Assembly (NCBI GenBank): GCA_003971905.1
Contig: RSEE01000133.1
Span: forward strand, 90,079 to 154,078
Length of the DNA stretch: 64,000 nucleotides
From: Moniliella sp. 'wahieum'
Lineage: Eukaryota; Basidiomycota; Moniliellomycetes; Moniliellales; Moniliellaceae
Reading direction: 5' to 3'
In this document: positions 35,129-48,000 of the stretch, piece by piece
Layout: every line of letters begins with the position of its first letter
Numbering within the stretch: the first letter of the stretch is position 1
Notes under the pieces: generated by a model
Database searches by the model: none
What the model was told of the DNA's origin: nothing
Seen by the model: the letters and a program-made list of their open reading frames with translations, nothing else
Position numbers and translations under genes: made by a program

Positions 35129-36617
35129 GGCGGTGGTGGTGGTGGTGGTGGGGGGGAACCTATAGGCTACATCAGCAGTTATATTCCCTCGGTTGCCCAT
35201 TTATTTCTCCTCTCGGCTGGTCCGGAGGAGCAGGCGCAGAGACTGGCGTCGTGCGAACGCCCGCCGCTCTGCTCCACCTCGGCGCCACCTGCCCGGCTGG
35301 AAAGCCAACGCACTCCACCACGCACACATCGCCGCCCCGCCAGCTCCGCGCGGCGATCGCCCGCCCGCCCGGCCCGCCGCTGCTTGCCGGACACGGCGAC
35401 ATGGCCTCCGCGCACGTCCTGCCTCCTCCACGCCATCCCCTTCCCTTGGCGGAGGCGGTGGGCCCGACAGACTACGACAATACTATACCTCCAGCGCAGG
35501 CAGCATGCATTCCGCTCCGAGTCCGCGCGGTCGCCCCTCGTGCACGCACCACCTGCAACACCGCCACCCGCAACGGCCCACTGTCCACTCCATGCCGCCT
35601 GCCTCTCGCAGCATGTGCCGCCCGGGTCGCCTGCCCTCCTCGCCACGCACATCGCTTGGCCGGCGTATGCATTGGCCTGCCTGAGCAGATGGTGCCCCTG
35701 GCGGCTGATGGTTGCTCTCATCGACAATGCCCCGGAGGGTACTACTAGTAAGAACCCTCTCGGTGTGGTCTGTTGTAGGCCCGTGTAGAGAGTAGATGGT
35801 GCCTTGACTTCACGATCTATACTTTTGTGGTATATACAACACAATCGAAGACTGCTGACCAAAGCACACTGGTTAGAGAGCATCCAGCAGCCAGTGGGGA
35901 GCAACTGACCAACAATAGTACTACAGTACTGCAAGAACAGGAAAGAGGGGCAAGCAAGCCTTTAGTAGTTCCAAGAGAGCGATCGAGAGAAAGTAATACA
36001 AGGAGCGAAAACACCAGCAGCGGCACCAAACGAGATGTTTCTGTATTGTGCCTGCCAGGCTAGTATCTCGAGTTATCACTAGTCACTAGTCATCATCATG
36101 ATGCATGATGCATGACGGGAGTGAGGTGTGGGTCGCGTGTTTGCATTTTCACCTGTGGGGCTTTCATGGTCTAGCACCTCTCTCGGCCGTTGTAGCCCTG
36201 CAACTGGATAGGCACCCCGTCATCTGTCTTCTGTCATCGATGCCATCCATCAAAAGGCCATTGCAACTGCGCTTCACGCCCGCTGAGACGAGTCGTATGA
36301 GGCAGAGGGCATTGTGTGTGGTTTGGCGAAATATAGCACGGGAATAAGTTCAATGCGGGGCACAAAACATGGGGCAGGGTGGACGGGGCCCGGGGGGCCG
36401 ATATGACCACAGGCAGCCTCCTGAGGCCTGACCCTTCATGATTATCGGGCAAGAGAAGCATTCATACTAGTGTGTTGTCGCAAGAGGGGAACCATATCTG
36501 TGTGACCGAGGATTGTCGGGGCCGGGGGGGGGACCAAAGAATAAGATAGAGAAGGCAAGAGACGAGAAGAGAAGACAAGGCACCACATTGGCGAAACGGT
36601 CGCGAACCATGCAGCGG
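35129..36617. other. intergenic, possible short gene not established
   Basis: A plus-strand frame from an ATG at 35401 (MASAHVLPPPRHPLPLAEA) shifts into a Ser/Pro/His-rich stretch ending at about 35684. It looks mildly protein-like but has no domain. The right half is AT-richer, with CACTAGTCACTAG and ATGCATG words at 36078-36113. Nothing else is seen. Confidence 0.4.
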
Positions 36618-37471
36618 CTACAACATCTTACGGCAGAGGAGGCTCGGTTTCTTCTCCTCCCCACCCGAGCTGACGGGGATGAAAGCGGCCTTGGCAGTCC
36701 GGGTGGGAATCGCCTTATTGGCCGCCGCTCGACTCGAGGGCAGAGCAGCGGCACTGGTGGCTTGCTGCCATCCGTTCCGTCGGCCACGTGGTACGCAAGC
36801 CACTTCTTCTTTCTTCTTGCTTGAGGATCTTGCTGACCGTCGACCGTTCCACATTGAACGCGGCGGCCACGTCGGCCTGGCGCATCTCAGGGTTCATCTC
36901 GGCAAATTGGCAAATCCGTTTGCGTATCCCGCCGTCGATTCGCGCCTTGGGCCGCTTGGGCGTCGGCGGCAGCATGGGCACCATGGACGAAGCGCCTTCG
37001 AAAAACGGCGGGTCAGGCACCGCTTTTGCGCATCACAGCTGCATGTTGCGCAGCTAGATCCATCCCGTCTGCTACTACCCCACCACGCTCGCCGCCTGGC
37101 CCCATGGAAAACGGACCGAGGCCCGCACGGCCATCGGGCCGATGAGGACCATGCCACTGGGGTGCGGGTACCCGGCGCGGGCGAGACCCGTTGCACGGTC
37201 AAACGGAAGCGGGGCTCCCGTCGCGTCGGAGGGAGCCCCGAGGGATCGCGGTGAGACGCCTCCATGCCAGGGTCAAGTTGGGAGGGGGGTAGAACGTCTC
37301 GGGGCCACGGACGGGGGGGAAGGCGCCGGGGGCGCAGCAAGCGCGGCGTACCGCGCGTCGACGTTGGCGTACGCAGGCGGCGGCATGTGGTCCGAGCGGC
37401 GGCAGGGACATCTGCTGTTGCGGCGGCGGGAGGGGGTGGCGGGCACTGTTGGGGTCGTCCATGGGGAGCAT
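36618..37471 (-). CDS. Pro-rich protein with psq/CENP-B-type helix-turn-helix
   Basis: A probable DNA-binding protein. From MLPMDDPNSARHPLPPP (37471; the true start may lie upstream) a Pro/Ser-rich region is read through alternating frames: DHMPPPAYANVDARYAALA, GAPLPFDRATGLARAGYPHP, GPFSMGPGGERGG and VVADGMDLAAQHAAVMRKSG. It then runs into APDPPFFEGASSM and the clear domain KARIDGGIRKRICQFAEMN, PEMRQADVAAAFNV, ERSTVSKILKQ at about 36820-36960. That domain has the three-helix pattern of psq/CENP-B N-terminal HTHs, including the STVSKIL recognition helix. Downstream frames diverge; one continues to a stop at 36618. Such domains occur in CENP-B-like factors and in pogo-type transposases. No transposase DDE region is visible, so a host regulator is favoured. 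Confidence 0.5.
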
Positions 37472-40400
37472 GTTGGGGGGGAAGAAGCCATGGACCGCAC
37501 GCCCGCCGGGGCCGAGGGGGGCGCCGGCGGGGGGGGGGGGGGCGTGGGAGGCGGAGGGAGGGAGGGGGAGGGGAGGGGGAAGGAGGTGGCGGGGTGGCGA
37601 GAGGCGAGGGGCGATGGAGGCGCTGATATGCGCCGGCAGTCGCGCACGCAGCAGACGGCCGGTGTGGAGGGGCGGTGTCGCAGTGGGCACATGCTGCGCA
37701 GAGCGCCGGCTGCCGCTTCGCTTCTGCTGCTCTCCTGCACCGCCCGGCCGCTGCCGCTGGACCGACTGGACCGACGATGGCCAGCAGCGCGTCCAGACGC
37801 GCCGACACGCCGACATGCCCACGCCTACACTTCCACACTCCCACACTCCCCACACGCCAGCGGCGATCCAGCGCCGTAGTCACTAGCACGCCCCCGCCCA
37901 CGGCCGGCGCGCTGCTCTGCAGACTGCCTGCCTGCCTGCTGCTGCTGGCGCTGGTCACTACGGCAGGTGTGGGACGCGGTTTGTCGGCGCGGCGGCGCGT
38001 AATGCTGCGTAAGGCAAGGCCGCGTCAGGACCGCGTGCGTCCCACATGCCACACGACGCGCCCGCGACGTGATGCGATGGCCTGATGCACTCGACGTTTC
38101 AAGCGGCGGGCGCGCTCTTGCCGCGTCCGGCCTCCTGCGCTCTCCCGCGGCCGGACGCTGCACACCGTAGTCATATCGCTGGTGTGTGAAAACGATGTGA
38201 AAGCGCGTGTTGGTCTTCTGCGGCGCCCGGTTGCACCTCCCTTGCATGGTACAACACCACTTGCAGCAGCAGAACAGCACGCCCGCTTCTTACCGCCTGC
38301 CTTACAGCTTACCTCTCGTCCCGTCGCTTCCCCCCGACCGCGGGGGATCTCTGAGGGGAGACTGGATCGAAACCTCCATAGCATGCGTAGTAGGCTGTCC
38401 CAGCGCACGGCAGACAAACCAACTGTGGCATGTCGAAACAAACGCTGGATCCATCCCACAGTGCGGGCCCTAGCGGCGCGCCAGGACTGGGGGAGGAGGG
38501 AACGGACTGGCTCACCGCGGTACCCCCGGGCTGGGCCCTCCTGCCGCACAGAATGGATGGTGCACGCCCGCGTACTGCAGTACTCAACGTCTCAACCCCG
38601 TCGCGTGCAGTACTCAACGTCTCAACCCCGTCGCGCTCGTATTCGAAAACTCCACGGCACCTGGAGGATAGACCGAGCAGACGGAATATACCTAGTCACT
38701 ATGGCGAGGTTATGACTTAGTTGATGACTATGCGTATGTGCTGGGCCGCACTGAGCCTCAGCGCCTGAGCGCTGAGCCGCTGAAATGAATGCTGGATCGG
38801 CTGAAAGCCAAGTGCGCCAAGTAATTCAGGGGGTCCAGATCTGAGATTCTGAGAACGCAGACTGAGTACTGAGCGGTGGAGGAGCCGCCATAACACGCAT
38901 AAAACATGCACCAAATGTGATATGTGACAGTAGACTGCGGGGACACTACTACAGTGCAGTATCAACACCAGACATCTGCATCACCTTCCGTCGACAAAAA
39001 GTGTCCACACACTCTCTGAGATAAAGGGTTCGCATCCACCTGGTCTTCTGCCCTCTGTGGCCTCACATGCATCAGAGGCCCTTCGTCGCTCAGGAAGATC
39101 GTCGACTGCTGCTGTTGGAGGCGACTTTTGCTTGGCGCGTCGCCTTTTTTTGGACGGACAACGGACAGTGTCGTGTTGCACAGGTTCAATCGCGATTCCA
39201 TATGGCTGTTGAGATGATGCACAATATGAGGGTACATTAACTATGCCGGAAGGGGGGTCAGCCTGAGGCCGAGGGCCCGACGTCTGACTGCCGCAGAATC
39301 CATTGCAGCCAGGCTACCGGTTACCGGTTTAGTACCGGGTAGGATCACTTTGGGTCGGTGTGATGTAGTCAGTACAACACAGGCAGGAGAATGGAGGGGA
39401 AATCCCACATGCGTATTCTCCGACGCGGGGCCACAGTGCATATCACCTGATCTGTTGCCTCCGATTCCGTCAATCCCCACACACAATGACAGCCAAAGAG
39501 ATCGAAGACGGTGACCCGCGTGACTCACAAACAGGGTTTTCTAGAACTCCCCTTGATGCCTTGCAGTTCTATCGCCCCGCCACATAACGTACTAGCAGGC
39601 GCCACTATACTGACAGAGGGCCTGTATCGTATGTGTGGGGCATTTACAAGTCAAGAGGGTGGCTGGGGGAGGGGTCTGGTAGCAACTCAATGATCGCGCG
39701 CACCAAGTAGACGGCTGGTGTTGGTGGGAGCTGTTGGCCGCGGCCAAGTTCTCCCCTGTTCTCTCTCCCTATAGAGACCTTTTGATAGCTAGCGAGACGG
39801 TAGGATATATGATGCTTGTTCTGTTGTCGACCGCGGCCCCCTCCCTCCATTCCTGGAATTCACCCCCAGGCACCAGGGCAGTAACCCCGCGGGAAATGGG
39901 GCACCAGAGCAGCGCTATCTGTGACAGCGCAACGACGTCCATCTCTTACAATCGTGCCCGCACCGGCATTTGCTTCGTTTTGCACTGAAGAAGGTCGTCC
40001 TAGTGTTCCGAGTTGTCCTATACTCTCCTGCGATCCCCCTGAGCTATACATCCTGCAGTGCTGTATGCCCTGCTACCACGTCGAATCGTAATCATTAATC
40101 ATTGGCCAGTGTGGTTGTTGGAACGTGGAACCATATCCCCACAACGGTGTGTAACATGTAAGGGCGGGACCAGATCAATCTCGCTTGCCGCCGTGTTGGC
40201 ATGCAGGTGTGGGTACCCCCACATGCAAAAAAAGATGCCACATTTTGCCGCGCATCGGCTAGAGTACCAGCAGTGGGACTGTGTAATGGGCCCATTTGCC
40301 CGGATGTGGATTAAGGCCTAAGCTCTAAGTAAGGCCCAACTAAGGCCCTAAGGCTTTTAGGCCTACGGATTCAGGATTCTTAATTCTTACTGAAGCTCAG

Positions 40401-41254
40401 GGAGCAACGCGCGTCTGGGAAGGTGTCGTGTCCCACACTGTTCTAGGCAGAAGAGAGCCTGCTGCATCGCAGCAGACTCTGAATTGTACCAACAAACGTA
40501 ATGTTACACGCCGTCTTAGTTTCGGCCCCGACGGAGCACTGACAGCTTGTCGACTCGATGTGACACTTGCCCATTGGTACAGTCTGCACAGAACACCGCA
40601 CACTAAGTACTAACCACTCTGCCGCATCGCAACAACCTGCTGGACTCGAAGCTTGCAGTTGATGCCGATGCAGGTGCGGTATCAGGTACGTGGGTCGCAG
40701 CGCTGATACCGGCACAGGATCATGATTTGGCCATGCGTCTTCCTTGAAGCTTCCTTGACGCTTGACAAGCTTGACAGACGCCCAAAAAAGCGCAGCTATA
40801 ACTGAACTGATGTCTCGTTCATCGTTCAGAACGGCTGCCCACGCGACCAATAAGGGCGGCAGTTGATCTGTGTCCAAGTTGGTTGTGTTATTCTTTCTAG
40901 ACCGCAGATCTCGCCATGGTCGATGGCCCGTCGAAGAGATTGAAGATTGGGTGTGGTCTGAAGCGGCTGCTGGACCTCGTGGCGGCGACAAGGAGGACAT
41001 ATCCCCGGTGTGTGGGGGGCGTGAACGGTGACTAGTTGGACTAGCACGCGTGGTGAGGGCGAGGGCGCCACGCAACCCTAGCAGGCGTGGCTGGGCACAG
41101 GGCGCTGTGGGGCCAGCGCAGCTAGCCGCCCAATCGCGCCACGCGATCCGCGATGCTCGCTACGCCCGCCGCGCTGCTCCGCCTGCACCCGGCGCACGCC
41201 CCTCGCCACCGCCACCGCCACCGCCACGCCATCGCCATCGCCATCGCCATCGCC
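37472..41254. other. gene-free stretch
   Basis: About 3.8 kb with no recognisable gene. The left end may contain the N-terminus of the HTH gene. It includes a 30-bp direct duplication (38577-38636), TCTGAGATT and ACTGAGTAC words (38835-38880), and an AT-richer core (38.7-40.8 kb) with only short unsupported frames. Confidence 0.55.
38577..38636. repeat. 30-bp direct tandem duplication
   Basis: Two adjacent copies of a 30-bp unit starting GCAGTACTCAACG and ending CCCGTCGCG, with one base difference at the end. Confidence 0.9.
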
Positions 41255-44200
41255 ATGGCCTCCGGTGGCGTCGGCGCGGGCGTTGGCAGCGACGTCGACG
41301 GCCTGTAGTGCGTGCGTTTGCGCCCGCCCCCCTCCGACCCCAAGCATACACCAGCTGCCAGCAGCGCTTCGCGACGCCTCGGCGTGGGCCGACGAGCTGG
41401 CCGAGTACTACGCCAGTGCGCGCGTCTGGACCACGCGCATGCCGCCGCGCTTTCTGCGCTGGCCGACCAGCCTTTCTTTTCCGACGCGACACTGCGCCGG
41501 CCGCGTCCGTCCCGTGCTCGATGCGCTGGCGGCCGAGGTGGCTACGCTCGCGGGGCTCTACACTGCCCGTGCTGACGCCAGCGACGCGGCGGACCGGATG
41601 GTGCGCGAGACGCCGTCGCACGGCGCCTGGGCCCAGCTGCCGCCGTGCGAAGATCGCTTGCACGACACGGCGCGCGACCTCAACCTGATCGAGGCGAGTC
41701 TGGCGCGCGAGGCACGCCACCTCGATGCGCCCTCGGCCCAGGTCCAGCGGCTGGCCCACGAGCGTGTTGGCGCACTGCGCCACGACACGACAAGGCCGTT
41801 GCGCAGTGGCGGCAGGACGCTGCGCCCATCTTCCAGTTGGCCAGCGCCGCGACAGCGAGCGGCTCGCCGCGCTCAAACAGTCGGTCGTCTCCTTCCATGC
41901 CGCCGCGGCTACGCTCGCCCACCACTGGCCAGGCCGCCCAGCACGGCCTCGAGCGCATCGAGCCATTTGCCATCGACCAGGAACTCGTCCGCTTTGCCCA
42001 CACCCCCACCAGGCCCGTCGTGTCTGTCCCGCCGGCGCTGGGACCACATTCGCATGCACATGCACATGCGCATCCGCCTCCACCTCCGCCTCTGACGCAC
42101 CGCTCGTCCGGCCCCGATCCCACTCGGCCCTGCCGCACCGGCTTTGGCGCACCCCCGTGCCCGTCCGGCCTCGCTCTGGCCCCAGGCGTCTGGCGCACCC
42201 CTCCTCCCATCCGAGGCTTTTGCTGCTGCCAACCGCAAGGCCGCCCAGGCCGCGTCTAACTCTGCTACTGCCAAGTCGCCGTCGTCCGCCATGCCCATTC
42301 CGGCTGTGCCGACACCCACTGCCACGCCCGCGTCTACCGCCGCCACCACCATGTCCATGGCCAAAGCCCACCCTGACGCATACGCGAGTGCCGCCGCTGG
42401 GCTTTCGTACCCCAGCCCTGCGGGTCCGAGACAGCCGCTGTCGCCTTCGGAAGCGCTTGCCTCGGCGCGGGGGGAACCGCGGCGACGGCCCACGCCGGAG
42501 CCCAGCCCGCTGGCCGCTCGCCTCCGACTGAACCTGCACCGGTCAAAGGCGCGTTCCGCAGTGCGTTGGGTCGGCTGCGAAAACAGAGTACGGATCATGT
42601 GGATGACGCTATTGATCTCCCGCCCGATAAGGATAAGGATAAGGAGAAGGAGAAGGAGAAGGAGAAGGAGAAGGAGAAGGATAAAGAAAAGGAGAAGGAG
42701 AAGGAGAAGGATGCTGAAAAGGATGGCGAAAAGGATAAGGACAAGCCCTCAACCCCAGCAAACGACGAACACGCACCCGATTTTGTCGGGCAAACGAAGT
42801 ACCAAGCTGTCACTTCCTCGCCCTTTTTCCGCGCTCCCAGCCCCAGTCCCAATCCTAGCGCCGGCACGGCGACTGCCACCGCTACCGACGCCCCGTGCCC
42901 TCCTTGCCCTGGCTCGACGCGCCCTCGTCCCCTCGAACTGCGCATGCTCATCTGGCCAAACCGGCCAGTTCCAGCTCCGCAGCCGCGCTGTCGGCCAAGC
43001 ACGATCCCCCCGACGCACCTCTGCTACGCGTGGATCGCCCAACCCGCACCCGTACCCGTACCCGTCTCGGTCCCTGTCCCCGTCCTGTCGCCGTACCCGT
43101 ACCCGTACCCATCCAAGCTAGCGGCCTCGGCTTCGGTGGCCTCCTTCCCTACCGCCTCGGGGCGCAGTTCAGTGTGGTCGCTGGTACCTGGTGGCGGGGG
43201 CAAAGACGCACCGCCGCCCCATCGCCCCGAAACGTCCCAGGCACTGTTATCGGCGCCATCTGGGCCTGCGTTGGCCACGAGGACGCGTACCACGACATGA
43301 TGGCCGCGAGGGCATGGTGCTCTGGCCCTTGCCTCAGGATCTGATTCAGATTGGGACGAGGAAGATCACATCCCGTTCGCTCGCTCCTCTCCCCCTTGGA
43401 CCGCTCGGCCTTGTCGCCACCACCGATGCCAGACGCGCCACCAGCCCCGGGATCCCACGACAAAACAACTACTACTACAACCACAGCAGCAACCTCGCCT
43501 GTCTGGCTGGGCGCCAGCCTGGCCCCGCCGCCTCAGCGTATCAACCGACGCGCTTCCAGTCCTTCCGTGCGCCCGCACCCTGGCCTCGCGGGCGTCGCGG
43601 GCGTCGGGTGTCGTCCTCCCCTCCGTCCGGCTCCTGCCTCGGACCTGGCCGGGCCAGCTCCCGCATCCCGCCGGCGCCCGTCGCGCCCCCCTCGGCCCTG
43701 CCGGACCGCACAGTCGCATTACCAAGCCCACCCCACCCGGCTTCGAGGCTTCGATCGAGGAGACGATCAATGTGTACTTGTCCGGCGACAGGGTGCTGCG
43801 CCACTTGGTGGTGGGCGAGGTGGTGGTCCACTTGGACGCCGACACGGACACCAATGCGGCAGCCGACGCAAACGAAACCGAAACCCCAAGCGGCCAGCTC
43901 ACGCGTCGCATCCGCTCCCCACCCGGACCGGCTCGAGCGCGCAGTGGCCAACCCGGCTTTCCTCCACCCGGCCAGCAGCTCCACCGAGTACACCTTGACT
44001 TGGCTGCGCTCCGCGCGCACGGAGGCCACGCGACGGTGCTCAAGTACCAGGTGCATGTGCCGGCCGCGGCCGACTCGGGATCGGTATCGGCACCGGAACT
44101 CGGCTCGGAAGCGGAGGCAGAGGCGTATGTGCCGTGCGGGTGCAGGTGGCGTGGCACACGGACCCGGCGGGCGGGTGGCTGGCTCTGGGGTGCAGTGCAC

Positions 44201-44560
44201 AGGTCGGGCGTGCTGGGCGCCAGGCTGGCCACGGTGCAGGTCGAGACGACGGTGGGCGCTTCGGCAGAGGTGGAGGTGGACGCGACGCCGAGTCGGTGGG
44301 TGGGACGCGGCGTCGGGGCTTACGCGCTGGACGGGGTCTGCAGGCGGGGCAGGGCAGTGTGCGCGCGCGCTGGTCGCCAGCGGAGGGGCCAGGCGCCGCT
44401 CGCTGTGCCGACGCGCCGATCAAGCTGGCCTGGGCGACGCCGGCGACGGCGGCGGCGGTGGGGCTGCTGCTGGTGGGGAGGAGGCGGTGGTGGTGGGCGG
44501 GGCGCGCTGGACGAAGGCGGCACATATGTCGCGGCGGCGGCGGTGGGCGCGGCGTATTGA
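41255..44560 (+). CDS. SYP1: Syp1/FCHo-type endocytic adaptor (F-BAR + mu-homology domain)
   Basis: Early clathrin-mediated endocytosis adaptor: the F-BAR domain binds membrane and the C-terminal mu-homology domain binds cargo. The N-terminal part, in shifting frames, reads LPAALRDASAWADELAEYY, ASRARLDHAHAAALSAL, ALAAEVATLAGLYTARADA and CEDRLHDTARDLNLIEASL, coiled-coil helices with the spacing of F-BAR proteins (41350-42030). A Pro/Ser-rich linker follows, with a Lys/Glu repeat at 42625-42745. The C-terminal domain begins GFEASIEETINVYLSGDRVL and RHLVVGEVVVHLDADTD (43741-43850), then QLHRVHLDLAALRAHGG, ATVLKYQVHVP and LATVQVETTVGASAEVEV, and ends EGGTYVAAAAVGAAY at 44560. The SIEETINVYLSG..VVGEV pattern is the muniscin mu-homology opening. 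The start is uncertain; many one-base breaks lie between 41290 and 43740. No intron is needed. Confidence 0.78.
42625..42745 (+). repeat. Lys/Glu-coding AAGGAG microsatellite
   Basis: A (AAGGAGAAGGAT)-type hexamer run coding alternating Lys-Glu/Lys-Asp in the linker of the Syp1-like protein. Its length is likely variable between strains. Confidence 0.9.
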
Positions 44561-45052
44561 ATGGTAAATGGAGGTGGTGGTGGTGGTGGTGTAGGTGTGG
44601 CGTCAGTGGGCTGACGTCACGGGGATGGCCAACATGGACTGATGGGAATGCAGGTGAAGCACACATAATGGATGATGCAATCAACCACGCGATGATAGCA
44701 GCGATGTATCAATGCCCATCTAGATCTCAGATTCTCAATCTCACACGCCCTTGCATTGGTCGCGTCTGATTGATTCTGATTGGCTAAAGCATGTGCTGCC
44801 CCCTGTCCACACACACTGGCGCCGTGCCTGCCCCCCAGCCGCATCGGCGTGGGCATGCGTACATGCAAAGCTAATTTAAGCGCATGCATGCGATTTACTC
44901 CGCATACAGGCACACTATACGCCTGCTCTTACACGCGTCTCCTCTTTGTCTCTTTGTCCTCTTTGTCCTCATCCTCGTCCTCCCCATCCTCACCCTCGTC
45001 CTCCCCATCCCCATCCCCATCCTCACCCCCTCCTCCCCACCCCCTCCCCGCC
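44561..45052. promoter_or_regulatory. upstream region of siderophore transporter 1
   Basis: A 492-bp spacer. It contains a perfect CRE word TGACGTCA at 44612-44619, one TGATAG at about 44690 and an inverted CCAAT (GATTGG) at about 44776. No ATCWGATAA motif is present here, unlike upstream of the second transporter. Pyrimidine-rich leader (44940-45040). Confidence 0.45.
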
Positions 45053-46859
45053 ATGGCGCTCCCCCCCGACCGCCGGCCGCTGCTGCCCCCACCCCCCCCA
45101 ACCACCACCCCACCTCCCGCACCCGCTCCCTGCGCCACACCGCCATCGTCTTTGGCGCCATCTTCTGCGTCTGCTTCGTCACCAGCCTCGGCCAACACGG
45201 CCTACCTCTACTTCAACTGGGGCCTCAGCGAGTTTGGCGCCCTCGCCTCCTTCTCCACCGTCAGCATTGCCCAGCAGATGGTGTACGCCGTCGTCAAGCC
45301 CCCCGTCGCCACCATGAGCGATGTCTTTGGCCGCGGGCCTGCCTTGGCCGTCGCCTTGGCATTCTACGCCACGGGCTACTCCCTCGCTGCCCTCGCCACC
45401 ACCTTCCGCTTCTTCCTCACCGGCGTCGTCATCCAGAGCGCTGGCACGACCGGCATTCAGGTCCTGCAGAGCATCCTCATTGCCGACCTCACCACGCCCC
45501 GCTACCGTGGCTTGATGCTCGGCGCCATCAACCTGCCCTACCTCATCAACTTTGCCATTGCCGGGCCCCTGGCTCAGCTCGTCGTCCGTCACGCCAGCTG
45601 GCGCTGGGGAATTGGCCTCTATGCCGTCCTGGTTCCGCTTGCCGCGCTGCCGCTGTTGGTCATCCTCTTTACCCACTCCGTCAAAAGCACCCTCCAGAAG
45701 AAGCCCAGGACCAGGAAAGTATCGCAACCGCCAGCGCCGCCGCCGCCGTTGGGTCCGCCCCACCGCCGCCGCCCGCGCGTCGCTGCGCCACAAGTGCCGC
45801 TCCTTTGCCAGTCGATCGATGTGGTGGGCATTGCGCTGTTTGCGCTGGGCTGGCTCCTGATTCTGCTGCCGCTGACGCTGCGGGACGAGATGAGCGCGGC
45901 GACCAACGCATGGTACGCTGCTGCTGGGCTCGGCGTGCTGGGGGCTGTGCCTGGTGGCAGACACAGACCAAGACGCCGCTGGTTCCGTGGCGCGTGCTGC
46001 ACAACCGCAACGTGATGCGCGCCTGTCTCGTTGGCTTGGTCGACTTTGCTTCGTTTTTCGCCTCGTGGACCTACCTCTCGGCGTTTGTGCAGGTGCTCAA
46101 GGGGTGGGACCAGACCCGCACCGCCTACTTCTCACACCAGCAGAACATCACCATGACCTTGGTCGGCTTGCTCGTCGGCTGGATCATGTCGGCGACCCAT
46201 ACCTTTCGCAATTTGCTTGTTGCTGGCATCCTCGTCCGTCTGCTCGGCGTTGGTCTCATGGTCCGCTTCCGTAACGCCCACGACCCCACTTTTCTCTGGG
46301 TCCTGTGCCAGCTGCTGCAAGGCGTCGGTGGAGGCGCAGTGGCCATCACGATGCAAGTGGGCGCGCAAGGTGTGCGACCGAGGCCGACGTGGCGACCGTG
46401 ACAGCGTTCCAGTTGCTCGTCACCGAGGTCGGCGCCGCATTGGGCTCGGCCGCGGCGGGACTCATCACCTCCTCCACCTTGCCCCAGCTGCTGCAAGAGA
46501 ACCTGCCCATGCTACCGCCCGAGATGCACAAGAAAATCTACGGCTCGCTGCCGACCGCGCTCTCCTTCCCCCTCGGCTCGCCCGAACGTACCGGGATCAT
46601 CACCGCCTGGGCCCAGGTCATGCGCCTCCTCTGCCTCGCGGCCTTTGGCTTGATGGCTCCAGCGCTGTACTTTGCGCTGGGCATGCCCAACGTGCCCCTT
46701 GGCTCGCGCGACGCTCCGCGTACGCCCTCTGCCGTCCCGCCCCCACTCGCAACCCCTCCACCTCCACCACCTACACCACCACACCCGATGCCCGCCGACT
46801 CGCTCCTGCCCGGCAGCTTGTTGCGCACCAAGACGTTGGGCGCTGCTCCGCTGGTGTAA
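45053..46859 (+). CDS. siderophore-iron MFS transporter (SIT/ARN family) 1
   Basis: Plasma-membrane uptake of ferric siderophores by proton symport. The start is MALPPDRRPLLPPPPP at 45053, a short Pro-rich cytosolic N-terminus. The first helix (HTAIVFGAIFCVCFVTSLGQ) sits one frame away, then NTAYLYFNWGLSEFGALAS. The hallmark stretch is VVKPPVATMSDVFGRGPAL, SAGTTGIQVLQSILIADLT and TPRYRGLMLGAINLPYL. The central loop lies at about 45680-45810. Later helices include SIDVVGIALFALGWLLILLP, WTYLSAFVQVLKGWDQTRTA and FLWVLCQLLQGVGGGAVAI. The ending EMHKKIYGSLPTALSFPLG, SPERTGIITAW is a strong SIT-family signature. The tail is Pro-rich, stop at 46859. Four or more single-base breaks. No intron found. 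A paralogous transporter lies 3.4 kb away on the other strand. Confidence 0.92.
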
Positions 46860-48000
46860 GCGCCTTCGTTCCCTTTGTGCTGGCCCGCACAGTCGCATGT
46901 CTGGATGGTGGGGGGCGTTTAAGACCTCCCCCTCCCCACTTTTTTCCCCCTTCCCCTTTTCTTTTCCCTTCCTCTTCTGCTACGAACGGGCGTCCTGCCC
47001 ATCTGCGCCCCCACTTGCACGCACGATACCCCCCCCCACGCAGGACGCACCGCACGGTGTATGCCATGTCACATGTTTATGTTATGTTGATTGACCGGCC
47101 GATGTTATAGTACGACCCCCCCCCCCCCCTCGCATTGCTCTTGCTGTTGCTCGTGCTTTTGCTTTTACTTTTGCTCTTGCCCTTGCCCTTGCCCTTCCTC
47201 CTCCTTTTTCTCTTCCTTTCACTGCCCACTGCACTGCCGGTGCTCGTGACTGTGTAATGACTGCCATGCAATTCCACCTTCAAGTTGAGTTCAACCTTCA
47301 GCTGAATATAGCTGGGAACAGTAGCCGTAACAGTAACTGTATCCGTACCAGGAATCATCTCCTAGTCTAATCGTCTCTCGCCTGCTCGGACGCACCGCGC
47401 GTCAGCTGGCGCACGACGCCGTCCCATCCACACTGTGCCCCCCGGGCGCGCAGAGCATAGTGAGGCGCACAAGCGGCCCGACGACGCGAACCGACGAGGG
47501 ACAAGTAGGGTCCTACTTATGTGGGCCACAGGACCCGTCGCCGCCGCGCGGGTCCCCTCCGGCGCCTCGGCACCGTCCTGGGCACGTCGCATGTCGTAAG
47601 TCGTAGCGTTGCTCTGAACTCTGAACTTTCTGCCCCACACCCTCCGACCTGGTCCACAGCCCCCGTCGGCCGAGCGCAAGACAGAACAGAGGGGCCCACC
47701 CCAACCTGATGCCGGACGCTGGACGCTGGACGCGCCACGCCAACCCCCACTGCCTGCTCTATGGGCTGTCTAACCAGAACTCTAGCGCGGGCCTCGCCCT
47801 CGGGACGGTACGCAAGGCACGTAGCCCTCCGCACACATCCGCCGCGACACGTCGACACGGCGAGAAGGGTACCCGGTACGTGAGTGACTAGTGAGAGGAA
47901 ATCCAATTGTCCTGGCCGACCCACCGCGGCGGGCTACTGTCCTTAGGAACAACGGGGACCGGTGGCATGCGCATGCTACGCCTTGCTCCTCGACGGTACG
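46860..48000. other. intergenic between convergent genes
   Basis: 3' flanks of transporter 1 (plus) and the palmitoyltransferase (minus). It holds a TTGCTC/TTGCCC hexamer run (47134-47196) and a TGACTAGTGAG word at 47884. No gene recognised. Confidence 0.55.
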
